A stretch of 64,000 bases of DNA from Chrysomallon squamiferum (taxonomy: Eukaryota > Mollusca > Gastropoda > Neomphalida > Peltospiridae), in contig CM022670.1 of assembly GCA_012295275.1 (NCBI GenBank), positions 7,137,661-7,201,660 on the forward strand, written 5' to 3'. Positions 20,717 through 62,070 of this stretch are shown here, in pieces. The notes below the pieces were generated by a model. The model saw only the letters and a list, made by a program, of their open reading frames with translations. It did no database searches and was not told the DNA's origin. The position numbers and the translations under genes are program-made. Numbering within the stretch: position 1 is the first letter of the stretch; every line of letters begins with the position of its first letter.

Positions 20717-22574
20717 GCTGGCTCAGTAGTTTTTTATTTTATCACAGCCAGTAAATATTATTATAATTTTTTACATTATAACTGACACATTTTACAGTTA
20801 AATATAAACCAAAAATTCAACGACATTAAAAAAAGAAACAATTCTATTAAAATTAAATAATACATAATTACACACACAGATACACATACATACATATACA
20901 CATAAGTGAACAACAACTAAATATCATGCAAACATCACAAATATTAAACTGTCATGGAAAAATTAATATTAAATGTTAAGCAGTTTTAAACCACTGAATG
21001 TGAAACAGCATATTACAATGATGTTTTAAATTAGGCACATGCAAAACAATGTGTTAAGAATTTTTATCATTTAAAAGAATATACTGGGTTCAAATAAAAG
21101 TTCTTTGCATTTTTTTAAGTGAAACTCAAAGACAATTCTTATATTTTTGTAATCAACACATGTGAGCAGTTTTGTTCATCTTTCAGAAAATGTATACATG
21201 TTGTGTATTGTAGACACTAGTGAAATGAAATCAGGAACTCAAATGTCACTTAGTGAAAAACACTACAAAATCTTGTTTTAACCCAGTATATGTTCAGTTC
21301 CATTACAGACACATGCATGCATATGCATGCACACAAACACACACATGCTCATGCATATTTTAAAAAAAGGTTAATATTACAAGTTATAAAACAAAGCAGA
21401 ATGAAGTCTACTGCACAGATAAAGAAATTTACTAGCAAAAAAAAAAAAAATAATATCATTAATAGTCTATGCAGTACATCATTATAAGCACAGCAGCCTT
21501 AAAAATATATTATAAAAATCCCATCTATTTGTTATCATCATGCACCATTATAAGTAAAATAAAATAAAAGTATTAATTTTTTTTTTTTAAATGTAAATTA
21601 AAAAAAAAAGAACCATAAAAATGAAAAAAGTATTAAGTAAGGTATCACCAAAGTGAACAACCACCACCAATGAAATGAATTTAAAATACCACATCCATTT
21701 TTTTTAAGCATTTAAAAAATTATAATAACATAAAAAAAAAATTAAAAAAAATAAAAAAATAGAAAGTAATGTAATGAAAATAATAATATATGTAGAATGT
21801 ATAAAAAGAATAACCCATGCAGAGTTTACAAAAAGAATATCACATGTGTATAATATCACCCATCAGGTAATGCCACAATCAGCATAGGCCAACTCACGCT
21901 GAGAATTAAAACTGAGCTTCAGGGTAGAACGGGAAAAAGAGATAAAGGTTCTGCTAGAGAACTAGTGAGAAACATACTTGAAAAAAAAAAAGAATCAGAT
22001 TATCTTGCATAAAACAATCAGAAAAGCATTTTCTAAAGTGCACTTCAGGTTTTGTTGTTCTTTAGTGTTTTAGAAACATTTGGGAGTACAAAGGGTTAAT
22101 TATGTTATTCACAGATTTATCAGTTCTTCATTGAGTTTTGTTAGTTTGACAATATTTAGTCTAAAAAATTAGTTACTTTTTTACTGGTTATAAAGGAGAT
22201 TAATATTATATAGATATTTAATGTGTTTTTTTTTAAAATTTTAATATTCGAATTTCAAAATGCTACATTTTATAATAGTTTAATAAATTAAAAAGCATTA
22301 AAATGATACTAGTAATAAGATAGTTTATATAAAAAAATATATATTACAGTAATACTGTTATCACAATAACTAATTCTAAAAAATTAATAACTAAAAAAAC
22401 TAGGAAATACTAGCGAGAAAAAGTTTGAAATAACTCAAAAGTCTTATGAAATTAACTAAGAAATTAATTTTACTTTTTTTTAAACTAAAATTATAAATAT
22501 TTAAAAATCTGTTTAATTCTGTCAGCAATGATTACCCCTGACTGAATGTGGCATGTCCTTCCATGGGGAGTAAA
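20261..22574 (-). other. Probable 3' UTR of the LMO7-like gene and flank
   Basis: AT-rich, with (AAT)n at about 20672-20716 and CA-rich sequence at 20870-20905 and 21310-21345. The right end directly follows the LMO7-like stop codon, so at least its right part is 3' UTR. No convincing polyadenylation site can be chosen. Confidence 0.55.
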
Positions 22575-48127
<25,553 letters not shown>

Positions 48128-50716
48128 CTGAAAAAATGAATATAAAAAGATGTTAGAAAAATTATTTGTGTTTTAAACCTTGAAACCAAAGATCTGAGGC
48201 TGAGTGTCTGTGCTATGAAATAAATTAAAATATATGACAACAAAAATGGACAAAAATAGACAAACTTGAAAAAAAAAAAAACATAATCATAAGCAAAAAA
48301 AACCCTCAAGAACAGCAACACAACAGATAAAATAATACGTTATATTAATAAAAAAATAAAAACAAATAAAATAATTCAACACACATGTAATTATTTACAA
48401 AACAAAACAAGAAGAAACTTCAGGTTAAAAAAAATAATCTTTTAATAATAATAATAATACTACTAATAATAAAAACGATTCATCTAAATCTGAATTATCA
48501 TAATTTATTTCTAACTACACCAGACAAAAAAAACTAAAAAAAATTGAAATAAAACATGTAATTGAATTTCTCGTTTACAAAAACGCTGTGCAGAAATGAA
48601 GGAGGTGATCAGTGTGCGACATTCCTCATACAACACGATTAATTTACATTTCATAAAAACACAAACACAGGAAATATCTCACTTCTATCTGTCCGCTTCA
48701 CCTCTCATCAAATTAAACACAAAAAAAACCTCTTTTCTGTTTACAGCACACGCAAAACCAGTGAACTTTAAGACTCAAGTGAAAAGAGAGGTAAAATCTG
48801 CTGATGTTTTAAAATGAAGAACTCAAAATAATAATTCAAAAAAAAAAAAAAAAAAAAAAAAAAACTGACAGTATAAAAACTAAAAACAGAAAAAAAAAAG
48901 AAGATAAATATTGAGATGTGATAAATAAAGTTTAAAACAGAAACTAAGAAAATAAAAACTTGAATACATTCAAAAAAAAAAAAAAAAAAAAAAAAATTAA
49001 CTAAATATAAAAGATACAGTAGAGAAAATGTAACAGATTCAAATTCAAAATATGGCGAAAGAAAATATAACTAACTCAGTTTAAAAAGGAAAAAAAAAAA
49101 GAAGAATTTTTTCTATTTTACCTGAAGCAGTGAGCAAATATGTTCTTGTTTATTCCATATCTTACAACTAGCCTGACCCTGCTCAAACTCACCCAACACT
49201 TGAGTGGCAGGGGCAGATAACTGAGAGGTGTCTAACAACAGAGGAATTTTTAATATGTTTTTTTTTTTTTAAATAAAGAAATGAGGTCAACTAATGTTTG
49301 GTGACATTGCCAGGTCACAGACGATGTCAGTGTGCCGATGTTACAGTGGTTGTCATGATGTGTGTGGTAAGATAATGAATGCGGTTATGAAAAACAGAGA
49401 TTATGATTAATAATTTATATCTGAGCAGGATATCCCAGTCTGTGTGAGAAAACTGTTTATTAACAACAGATAAAAAATATCAGAAAGAAAATAAATATAC
49501 AAAAAGATACAACTTAATGACAGGGCAAAAAAAAGAATAAGAAAAAGAAAAAATATGTATAACAGAAAAATAAAGATTGAAAGAAAGAGAAAAAAAAAAT
49601 GAAACAGTGAATTAATGAGGTTAAAATTTAAAAAAAAAAAAAAAAATCAAGTTTGGAGTTGAAATACTCACTTCAAGAATGACAGTGAAAATGTCAAAAA
49701 CAAAACAAACAAATAAATAAATAAGAAAAATAGATTTAAAACATGAGTAAAACTGACAAATTAGGAAAATATATGAATACCAAAACAAACAAAAAACATA
49801 AAAAGAAAGAAAGAAATACTAGAATATGAAAAAGAGAAAGACAAAGAAAACACAGAAAAAAAAAGCACTTAATAAAACATGAAAAAAGAGAAAAAGAAAT
49901 AATAAAAGAATATAAAAAGATTTTAAAAAAAGTGGAAATAAATTAAATGCAGAAGGAAAGAATGTATGCTAAGAAGAGCATAAAGGTTAAAATAGGAAGA
50001 GAAAAATGAAATAAAAAATAATAAAATTCAATTACATTATCATCAAAATAAATTAAATATACCTCAACAAAAGGACTCATTATCTTTAGACAGAATCTCA
50101 GACATAATAGTTTAAAATAAATATCAAAAAAAAAAAAACCACCAAAACAACTGAAAAGCAGAAAATACAAATAGGTCAAATCTATTTGAGAACCAATTAC
50201 CGCAACAGTCTGTCTAAATATATGTGTTTGACTGACAGAAACAAAATGTCAGACAGAAATAATTTACAAAAATTACTCAGTTTAGTCATGTTTTTGTCTC
50301 ATCTTTTCATCGGCGATGATGAAAATTGCACAAACGAGACACGCATACAACATGCGTCGCCATCTGATTAAACTTTTACATAACAGTTTACAGATCAGTT
50401 ACAGCTTAACAACAGCAACAACAACAACAACAACAACAATATTATCAACAACAATAACATTAATAAACTAATAATAACCGATAATAATAATATAACAACA
50501 ACAGTAACAGAAACAACAAGGTAGAGCAAGTTGTCTGTAAACACAAATCTTTATGTACACAGAAAGTAGAAACAAAGACTAAAAACAGTTTGTTATACGA
50601 GTAATATATCAATAGCAGGAACAGGAAATATATCACTAGCACCTGCAAGAAGGGTTGATCCTGCAAGCCATGGTGCCTTGGGCAACAACCACTAACTCCC
50701 TGTACTACTGAACATT

Positions 50717-50767
<51 letters not shown>

Positions 50768-51777
50768 TAGAGAGAGACACACACGCATCATTAGTCAAAT
50801 TATGCATCATTTGTTATCAACTCCAGATAATAGAAATGACAATAATTTCCCATGGGAGGAAAAAAAAAAACATATTTCTAGATGGCCTATTTGTTGATCA
50901 TAATCTGTGTTTGTGTTTTTAATCAGCTATTAAAATCTTGTGTGCAGTATTGGATATAAAATGTGTTTATTTGATTTATTACTATTTTTTTATATTTTTT
51001 TTTATTCATTTAATTTATTGAGTTAAATGTCATGTTGAATTATAATGTAATAAAATATGTTACCAGTGAATGACAGTGCTCTGTAATATTAACAGAAAGA
51101 TAATTTAGTTTTTATTTTTTTTATTTTTTGTGTGTTTTATTTATTATTATTGTTGTTGTTGTTGTTGTAGTGTTGTTGTTATGATGAAATGTGAAGAAAC
51201 ATACTAATGAAACAATTGCTTACAAAAGATAACATGAAACATTTTAAATGGCTGATTCAAGAAATGTTACAAACAGAATTAAAATTCTTTACTTTACTTG
51301 TCAGATTCATTTTTGTTGTTACTTTAAATAGTTTCTTTCTTGATAAATAAATAAAATTAGAACAAAATGGACAGTGTTTATAGGGTTTTTAATAATAAAC
51401 ATTATCACAAGTAACTTGCAGTATTAAGATAGCTAGTACTGTGCATGTGCATTGTGATCTCATGCATCATATTTGGAATTGAAACACCCACTTAAAGAAT
51501 GTTATGAATGCAGGGGAAAAAAAAAAATGGCTGTCATTTTATAAGACAGTATATTTTTTCACATTTATCTGCTGAGAGTAAATTAAAATGTCTTTTAAAA
51601 AGAGACTCCAGAAAAATTTTTCAAATTATTTCAAAGTAAAACAACTGTAATTTATAATTTAATATGAAGTGATATAAAGTTTATTTGAATTTTCTTTTAT
51701 AGATTTTTAATATTATTTTCTTTTGAAATATGAAGTTATTCTTTATGGATAATAAAAAAAAAATAAAAAAAAATAAA

Positions 51778-51822
<45 letters not shown>

Positions 51823-52748
51823 ACAAACAAAGAAAAAAAAAAAAAAAATAAAAATAAAAAAATAAAAAAAATAAAACAAAACTAAAATAAAAAAAAATAA
51901 AATAAAATTTAAAAAAAAAAAAATAAAAAAAAAAAAAATAAAAATAAAATAAAATAAAAATTAAGAATAACACATAAAAAGCAAACAATAACATGATAAA
52001 AGCAAAAGTACGTATAATAATTTTCACATGAAAACAGCCGTGACAGACAACATCCATAAACAACAACAATAAACTTTACACTTTCTTTGTCCACTTTTAA
52101 CAAGTACAAGATTATTAGCTTCATAAAACACAGGGTGGAGAAACTGTTAAATATTCATAACCTTGTCTCACTAAACACACTGGTTTGTCAGTGTTTTCAT
52201 ACAAGTCTGAAAGATTGTGAAATATCAAGTCAAAGAGCATCTCTCTGTTTGTTACTTAGTCATAAATTTATCAGGAAATGTGAAAACAAACATGCTATGC
52301 TAAGCTAATTAAATAATTTATTGTAACACATAACACAAAACATTTGTACTGGGTGATTCATAAGATGTTATAAAGTGGATAAAAAATGTTGTAAAGTGAT
52401 TGATATATGATGTTATGTTAAAATATTTACTTTTTATATTTTGTGGAATATGATTCAAATGGCCCAAATAGATTTTGTATACAGGGAGTATTTCAAAATT
52501 AATTATTTATTTGTATATGGTATCCATTCTTTACTAGTAATAAAGTATAACAGTTAAATAAAAATTAAAGGGTTTTTTTTTTTTTTTTATTATTTAATTT
52601 GATTTTGTACACAATAATTAAATTGTTCATCCAGGATTTTGAATTTTATTTTATTTTATTTTATTTTGTTTTATTATTTTATTTTATTATATTTTATTTT
52701 ATTATTTCAGTTTTTTTTTTTTTTTTTTGACACTGGTTTTTATTTCAG
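48128..52748 (-). other. 5' intron or upstream DNA of LMO7-like gene, left part
   Basis: A-rich with poly-A runs (48838-48864, 48973-48996), (AAT)n at 50721-50766 and an A/AAAT low-complexity block at 51750-51960. A probable SINE relic is at 50640-50705 (GGGTTGATCCTGCAAGCCAT). A small CpG-bearing island lies at 50305-50370 in otherwise CpG-poor DNA; it could be a regulatory site, but nothing proves it. Confidence 0.55.
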
Positions 52749-52808
52749 ACCTTTTCCTCCTGCACCATCTCTACATCCGGCACACCTGTAGAGCACAGGC
52801 AGACACCT
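52749..52808 (+). other. Isolated exon-like segment, antisense to LMO7-like gene
   Basis: Exactly 60 bases, GC-richer than its surroundings, preceded by a long T tract and GGTTTTTATTTCAG and followed by GTAAGT, both near-ideal splice signals. Two plus-strand frames are open (TFSSCTISTSGTPVEHRQTP or the frame giving LFLLHHLYIRHTCRAQADT). No neighbouring exon was found, so it could be a non-coding RNA exon, an exon of another plus-strand gene, or chance. Confidence 0.4.
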
Positions 52809-53404
52809 GTAAGTTAAGTTTAATTTGTGACAACAATGTATAACCTGTCTTTTATAATAAAATATCTATTACATACTCCTCTTATTCTTTCATAAAACCC
52901 AAGTTTATTAAATCTTTGTGAGCTTTATATTAATCACATGTCACTCACTGTGTGTGTCTGTCTGTCTGTCTGTAATGTATTTAAAAAAACAGCAGGGTGT
53001 ATACTTCAAACTGTGGGAGAGATTTACCTGGTACAGGTAACTGTTTTGTTTGTTACAACTTGTTTCGTTTGCTTGTGAAGGTGTAATTTAGTTTGGAAGT
53101 GAAAAGCAAATACATTTACATAAATATAAATGAATGCATAAATATTATAAAGAAACAAAAATTTCAAAATGTCAAAACTAAGGTTAACAAATAAAACTAA
53201 AGACAGACACAGATAAATATTAAAATGTATTTCCACCCAAATAAATTAATAAAAGTAAATATAAAATAAATAAATGAAGACATAAACTGTATTGAAAATG
53301 ACACTGGTAACAAAGAGCTTTGGCTTTCAAACTAGTCACTGAGAATGATTTTAATGTCTTTCAAACTTGAAAGCAGACACAGAGATATTTCATACAACAA
53401 CTGT

Positions 53405-53510
53405 GAGGTCTAGTTGGAACAAGAAAAGCTCCAATGGGTCAAACTCTCCTGAGGATAGATCCTAAGACCCAGCACTCCTCATTCAAGTTTCCTAACCAGA
53501 GTTTAGTTAG
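53405..53510. mobile_element. Degenerate molluscan-type tRNA SINE (head part, reverse)
   Basis: GTTGGAACAAGAAAAGCTCC, AATGGGTCAAACTCTCCTGA, GGATAGATCCTAAGACCC and CAAGTTTCCTAACCAGAG follow the tRNA-related head of the SINE in reverse orientation. Confidence 0.6.
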
Positions 53511-54034
53511 CTCAGCAAACACTGGACTACTATCAGAGACTGCAACAAAGGCAGAGAGAAACAATTTTATGTGACAACAAAGACACGACTGTTGAAAATA
53601 ACCACACACCAGCTGGTTTACTGAGACATGGTCAGTGAATAACAAAAACATGTTTCCCTCACAGAAGAGCTGTGACAGGGAGATAACTGAGAGATGTGAG
53701 TCAGGAAGGAAGAGGGTAATCTCCTAATTGATATTCTCCCCATGATTTTTAAATGAATAATTTAGTCAGAATGAAGTGAAAGCTGTCAGTATACACAATG
53801 AAAACCTGAACCTGAATGAACTGAGTATAAACAACATGTTTCTGACATGTACGAATGAAATTCTGTTACCCAGTGTTTTGTTATGTTATTGCTTTTCCTT
53901 CTCTCTCTTTCTCTGCCAGACCCCATCATTTTTACAGATATTTACACCTCTTCCTACTATCCATTTATTTCCTGTACCTTTTATTTTAGTTACCAGTTAG
54001 AGAGGTATATTGACATTTAAGTTATCTTTCAGAC

Positions 54035-54225
54035 AGACTATAACACAGACAGACAGACAGACAGACAGGTTACAAGTAGGTAAGACAGACAGACAGTTTA
54101 CAAGTTGGTAAGACAGACTGACAGGTTACATATAGGTAAGACAAACAGACAGACAGACAGTCAGGTTACAAGTAGGTAAGACAAACAGACAAACAGTCAG
54201 GTTACAAGTAGGTGAGACACAGGCA
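54035..54225. repeat. ACAG repeat interleaved with GGTTACAAGTAGGTAAG units
   Basis: About five units of roughly 35-45 bases: (ACAG)n, then GGTTACAAGTAGGTAAGAC. Each carries AGGTAAG or TGGTAAG, a consensus-like 5' splice site on the plus strand. Confidence 0.85.
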
Positions 54226-54924
54226 GACCAGTGTGAATCAATCAGCCAGTCAGAATGACAGAGTGCTGAGTTAGGCAGTAAATACCTGACAATCTGTTTT
54301 CCAGTTTACCTTTCACTCTTTCCTTGTCAGGTGATAAATAAATCACTTAGTGCATCAAGTACTCACAAACACAGCCCTGTCAGATATCGCTTGTATTACG
54401 TCACAGCAGACCAAATATATTAACTGTTCTTTTTTTTATTTCACAACAAAGATATCTAATGTACAAGTCAGTCGCTAACTTCTCTTCAGTCATTCATGTT
54501 TACAAATCAGTTATTCACATACACACACAAACACACACCCATACAGACACTATACGATAGAAAACTCCACAGCAGTGGTTGTTTATGAAAGAATTACGTT
54601 TCAGAGTGTTCAAAAAAAAAAAGTTCAATGTAAAATGATATATAAATAATAATAAAAAAAAATGAACCATTTTAATAATGTTAATGGGTTATTGAAAAAA
54701 AAAAAATCAGTGATTTATTACTCCAGGAAACATGACAGTCAAGCAGGTGGTGGGACACACACACATCTCACCTGTTTAATTAGAATTCACCAAAGTAATT
54801 CTCATTATCTCACCTAGCGACATGTCACCTTTCTCACATTATTCAGCCTACCTAAATAACTGCACAGGCTAGCTCACAGCATTTAAATCACCTTACTTTA
54901 CCCAGTGAACTCCTGCATCGCATC

Positions 54925-55135
54925 TGAGTAACTCATAATGTCTCACGTTTGTAACTCACAGTATCTCACATGAATAGCTCACAGTGTCTCACATGAGTAA
55001 CTCACGGTATCTCACATGAGTAACTCACAGTATCTCACATGAATAACTCACTGTATCTCACATGAGTAACTCACAGTATTTCACATGAATAACTCACAGT
55101 ATCTCACATGAGTAACTCAGTTTTCATGTAACTCA
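54925..55135. repeat. 23-bp minisatellite, about 9 copies
   Basis: Unit GTAACTCACAGTATCTCACA followed by TGA, alternating AGTAACTC and AATAACTC variants. Degraded copies continue to about 55255 (CTCACCTGG, CATCTCGCG). Confidence 0.9.
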
Positions 55136-55700
55136 TAATGTCTTACACAAACAACTCATAACATCCTGCTTGGGTAACTCACGGTATCTCATATGAGCAA
55201 CTCACACCATCTCGCGTTTTCTCACCTGGATATCTAATCATGTCTCACCTGGACAACTGATAAACTGATGCCCCCATTGAAAATCATTAACAGGTAATCT
55301 GTATCATGTTAAGAAGTAGTGTAATATTTTCCTGTGTAATATGAAACCTTGTAATGACTAGGTGAGTAATAGTATTATATTTCCAAACATAAAACAGCTT
55401 ATTTAAACATTATGGAGACTATTTCACCCATATAACTACAGTCTGGATTCACTGTAATTATCAGCTTTGTTTGTAAGACTTGAGGATTTGTGAATGACAA
55501 GAAAAAAAAAAAAAAGTAGTAAAAAAAAAAAAAAATGGTTTGAAACATTAAAAAGATTATTAAAAAAAAATGTTTAAATGCTCTGTGACAGGGAAGCAAT
55601 AAAATCTGTCTGAAAGATAGTCATTATACATTTTTGAAATAATTGTTTTGTTGTTAGATGTTTTATTATTATTATATGCACATATAAAAAAAATTAATTA

Positions 55701-55702
<2 letters not shown>

Positions 55703-55769
<67 letters not shown>

Positions 55770-55800
55770 AATATAATAATAATAATAATAATGAAAAAAT
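55703..55800. repeat. (AAAT)n passing into (AAT)n
   Basis: About 17 AAAT units (55703-55768), then AAT repeats. Confidence 0.95.
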
Positions 55801-57535
55801 AATAAAAATAAATAAATATATAAAAATTTGATTTTACAAATGTTTGCAATGTAATATTTTCAATGACAAAGAAGCAATATAAACCACAATTATCAACAGC
55901 ACAACACTACAAGTTCTTAATCAGTACTATATACCAGTGTCAGAATGTGATCCTGGAACCTTAGCATCTGGAACCTCAGCAATTTGGAATAAACTGATGA
56001 ATGAAGAATATAATACGTATGGCACCACCCTGGCCTATGTAAGTTATTGCACATCAAATAAAATTACATTAACCACCTGTTCTTGCACTTCCAATGAATG
56101 TCAGTGGTTATGTACATCTGTCTGTCTGTGTCTGACCACCCACCAACCTCTTGCTTTACTGGCTTGTATTTTATTTATTTTATCAGTACAGCACTGGAGT
56201 TTTAGTATCATATGTTAGCTGTACTTTACATAAAACTTGTAATAAGGCAGGTTGATTACAAGCTGTTACCAATACATGAATCATAATTGCTATTATAATG
56301 TAATATTACTGTTTAGTAGCTTAGGTAGTTGGGCTGATAGTAGAATAGCAGTAGTAGTAGTAGTACTTGTAGTAATACATGTAGAAGTTGTGATAACAGT
56401 AGCAGTTGTAGCAAAAGTAGTAGCAGTAGTAGTACTAGCTATGTAATAGTAGATGCAGCCATAAAAAATAATAGTAATAAATATTACCTGCAACAATAGA
56501 ACAAATAACAACAAGAATATAAAACTAATAGTAATAATAATACTAAATATAATATTAATAATAATTATAATAAATATTAATAAATAAATAAATAAATAAA
56601 ATAATAATAATAATAATAACAACAACAACAATAACAGAAACAATAATAATAATAACAATGCATTATTTAAAAGATTATTTCTATAAACCACCTCACTTTA
56701 AACCTACAAGACAAACATTAAATACTTACATTAAACACTGAAATCTTCATTAATTTTCTTCCAGCCAAATCACAGGAAGAAGAAAAAATACAAAACAACT
56801 ACTTCATCTATTATGCACTAATCATTTAACTGCTGCGGATTTGGTTTTAATAATTCAGGTATGTTTCCTGTGCTTAATACACCTGACAGGTAAGGAGAAG
56901 TGATTACCTATTGTTGAAACACCAGGTATTTCAGGCATTTGCCTCAGGTAATTCCTTCTATGGATGGAGCAGTTAAAACAAAGAGAGGTGTACTTTAACA
57001 GATTGCCATCTCGGTACAGTTTACAGGTATTTACTGCCTGATTTCATCGTTTTAATCCCACTCTCTGATGTTTTAAGCAAGATATAAAAACTCACAATAC
57101 CTGTATAATGAAAAAGTCACACGGACACAGACACAGACACCACATGAATGTACAGACAGTACTCGTAAAATGACATTTGAAGACATCACATAAAAGGTGT
57201 GTTAATTGCTTGATAAACAGACAGGTATGGAGGTGATTACAGGTGTAAATCTGTGATGTTTATTTTACCTGTAACTAAATCCCAAAACAACCCATCAACA
57301 AAACATAAGCGGTTTTTAAATAAGAACAGAAATAACTTTGTGTAAATTGTATGTTAGTAAGTGAGTTTATTTAACTGAAGAACTGTTTTGTTTTCTTTGT
57401 TTTATACTTGAGTGTAATAATTACAGGTGTGGTTATAAGAATCTGGTAGGTAAAATAGATATCACATGTTATCAATTTAATGTTAAGAAGTTTGTTTTTT
57501 TCTCTTTTTAACCTTTTTAAAAATAAAAATATCTT
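55801..57535. other. Intron/upstream DNA with GTA and AAT trinucleotide tracts
   Basis: An interrupted (GTA)n lies at 56346-56450 and (AAT)n at 56585-56620. The open frame at 55937-56218 (AIWNKLMNEEYNTYGTTLAY) has no support beyond being open. Confidence 0.55.
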
Positions 57536-57539
57536 TTTA

Positions 57540-57874
57540 GTTTTATTATTACTACTTTTACCCCTACCACTATCACTATAACTAGTACTACTATACAACA
57601 CAAACTACTATATAATACTACTGTAAAACTTGTACTATTATACTATTAGTATTATTATACTACAGCTAGTATTACTACCACTGCTACTATTACTATTACT
57701 ATTAATACTACAATAACAACTACCACTACTACTGCTAGTATTACTGTTATTACTACTACAGCTATGAGAACTACAATTATTACTAGTACGTACTACCACT
57801 ACTACTAATACTACTACTGTTAATACTACAACCACTAAATCATCAAAACAAACATGTAACTTCTGCTATTACTT

Positions 57875-57925
<51 letters not shown>
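57540..57925. repeat. Degenerate (ACT)n followed by (ATT)n
   Basis: Irregular ACT/CTA/TAT trinucleotides from 57548 to 57835, then about 15 pure ATT units at 57877-57926. Confidence 0.85.
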
Positions 57926-57932
<7 letters not shown>

Positions 57933-58637
57933 TAATCTACATATTATGTGACAAACCAGTAAAACTATATATATATGTATATTTAATATTTAACAAATAA
58001 AGAACAAAAGATACAGGTAAGACATAGTTCATTGTCACAGGTGAGTGTCTGATACTTAATAATTAATAACTTACTGTATTGATGTCAGGTGAACAAAGAC
58101 AAGCCGAGCCAGATTAATCTGAAAAACCTGTAAAACATCTTTGTGTGTAGGGACTCATTATGCACTGATCTCACCACCACAATGGAGGAATTTAACACAA
58201 TACAACTACAAAGGAAAGATAACTCTATATGGTTAGGAATGTGAGTGGCGATGACATATATTGATTGAAAATATGCTTGTAAGTCACACAAAGGGATGAC
58301 ACTACAAAAAAAAAAAAAATAAAAAAATAGAAATGTCATTATTCTGAAAGCTGAGGGCATATATATATACATGCTTTGAATATTTGTGTTTGCATGTGAA
58401 AAGACAGGGTCAAAAGTGGCCAGAATGGTGAGAGGTTGTATTATGCAGTGTTGTAAACCGGATCTGGAATGGTTTTGTGTTTCAGTTATTAATAAAGGTT
58501 TTATTCATTGTTCTGAAGATAGAAGGAAGATAAAATAAATTCATTTGGCTACAGATATATTTCACAGACACTGATACACATTCACTCACAAACACACACA
58601 GACAGACACACAGACACATACAGACTATACAGTCACA

Positions 58638-60500
<1,863 letters not shown>

Positions 60501-60504
60501 TGTC

Positions 60505-60965
60505 CACTAACATGGATTGATCCTGTAACCTATCACATCTCAGGCAAGCTATAGAATATTTTGAAATTGTTAACCTAGGATACAGTAAAGATTCCAGTCT
60601 GTTAGTTGTTTTTGTTTTGTTTTGTTGTTTACATTAATGTACAAGACATAATGAATAAACAACAACAACAAAAAAACATGGCAGACACCTTGAATCAAGG
60701 ACATGCGTCATTTTATTGCTGTATTATCAAAGGTTTGTGCCCCCTCAAAACATTAACCAATCACTTTATTTCAGTTATGAGTTCAGTGATTACAGTTTAA
60801 GCTATTATTAATCTAGAGATAAACCCTGCATGTTATTTCCTATTCCAAAAGTGCTCCAAGAACAGCTTTGAAAGACCACGGTGTATGCTATTCTGTCTAA
60901 AGAAGTGTATTTACAAAATGCTTGCAGTTACTTTATTGTGAATAGTTTAAGAAATGGGTGGCTTC
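60505..60965. mobile_element. Two SINE relics, opposite orientations
   Basis: About 60505-60600 holds ATGGATTGATCCTGTAACCT and CAGGCAAGCTATAG (reverse head). About 60830-60960 holds TTATTTCCTATTCCAAAAGT, GCTTTGAAAGACCACGGTGT and ATGCTATTCTGTC (forward body). The forward copy aligns with the SINE body in order. Confidence 0.55.
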
Positions 60966-61904
60966 TTCTTTCATTTGTGACTACTATACAAAAAACATAC
61001 AACCAAACACACAGTAAACAGTTAACATTCGAAAATGTTGAGGCATTTGTTAAACATTTACTTGTTATCCACCGTATTGTTGTCTGATCAGAACTCACAA
61101 CACTGTACGCCAGTTTCTTCTACAGCACTGACCAGTGACCACTGACCATTATTTATATTTAATTTATGACTTTATTTACCAGTTTTCTTTCATTGCAACA
61201 CATTTTTGTCAGGTTTTGAAAAAAATGTCACGCTACAACCTTTGCCTGCTTTGTTACAACTTGTAACAGCACAGAGTGTGAAAAGTTTCAGTCGGATACG
61301 AAAACATCTACCATTACAAACACAATTCTCTTTAATAAATTTACACAGAGCAGGTCACACTGGGACCAAACACACACACGTACCAACAGCAATGTGATCC
61401 TCCAGCAGTTTACTTTGCTTCTTTATTACAATTATACATGGCAGACTATACAGAGGTATTTCATGTCAGTATACAAAACTAAAAAAAAAAAAAAAAATAA
61501 TAATGAGACTGATATAATTCTGTCGTTGGAATACTTTTAGTTCATTTTTTAAATATTTTTTTTTATTAAATTTGTTTTCATGGGCTGTTTTATGGATGGC
61601 AGTGTCATGTTGTGAGTTCATGTAGACATTATTATTTAAATAGCTATTGATTAAATTCTTGCACACTGAAGGAATCCTATTATTATTTACATAATTACTG
61701 ATTTAATTCACAGTAGCAAATGCCAGGGAGTTATTTCCACACTAAATAAATTACAGTGTAATATACAAAGTGGCATATTTTAATACTAGCACTTAGCTGA
61801 TGTCAAAATATTTTTATTTTTTATTTTTTTATTGTTATTATTTTTTTAAATACATATAATTATGATATCAGAAAGAAAACTCTGTACTTTTATAAATTAT
61901 TAGT

Positions 61905-62070
61905 AACTAGGAATCTTTTACATACATATTAACATACAGGAAAGGATGCTCCAAAGCCTTGTTAAATCAGTCTCTGGTTAGAACACAGTCCAGTGTACAC
62001 CCTAACGAGAATTGGTCCAGTGACCATGCATACCTCACACCAGTCTTCTAACCACTGAGCTATAGTAAAC
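61905..62070. mobile_element. Nearly full-length degenerate SINE (reverse orientation)
   Basis: In order: AGGAATCTTTTACATACAT, GGATGCTCCAAAGCCTTGTT, CAGTCTCTGGTTAGAACACAG, AACGAGAATTGGTCCAGTGA, CTTCTAACCACTGAGCTATA. The last block is the complement of a tRNA-like A-box head. Confidence 0.65.

Noticed and set aside
49122-49240. Possible CH-domain exon near 49122-49240 (minus strand)
   Set aside because: The minus-strand frames are interrupted, show no CH motif, and the splice phase does not fit the exon at 48127.
55937-56218. 93-residue plus-strand frame as a gene
   Set aside because: No recognised motif, no splice context, ordinary background composition.
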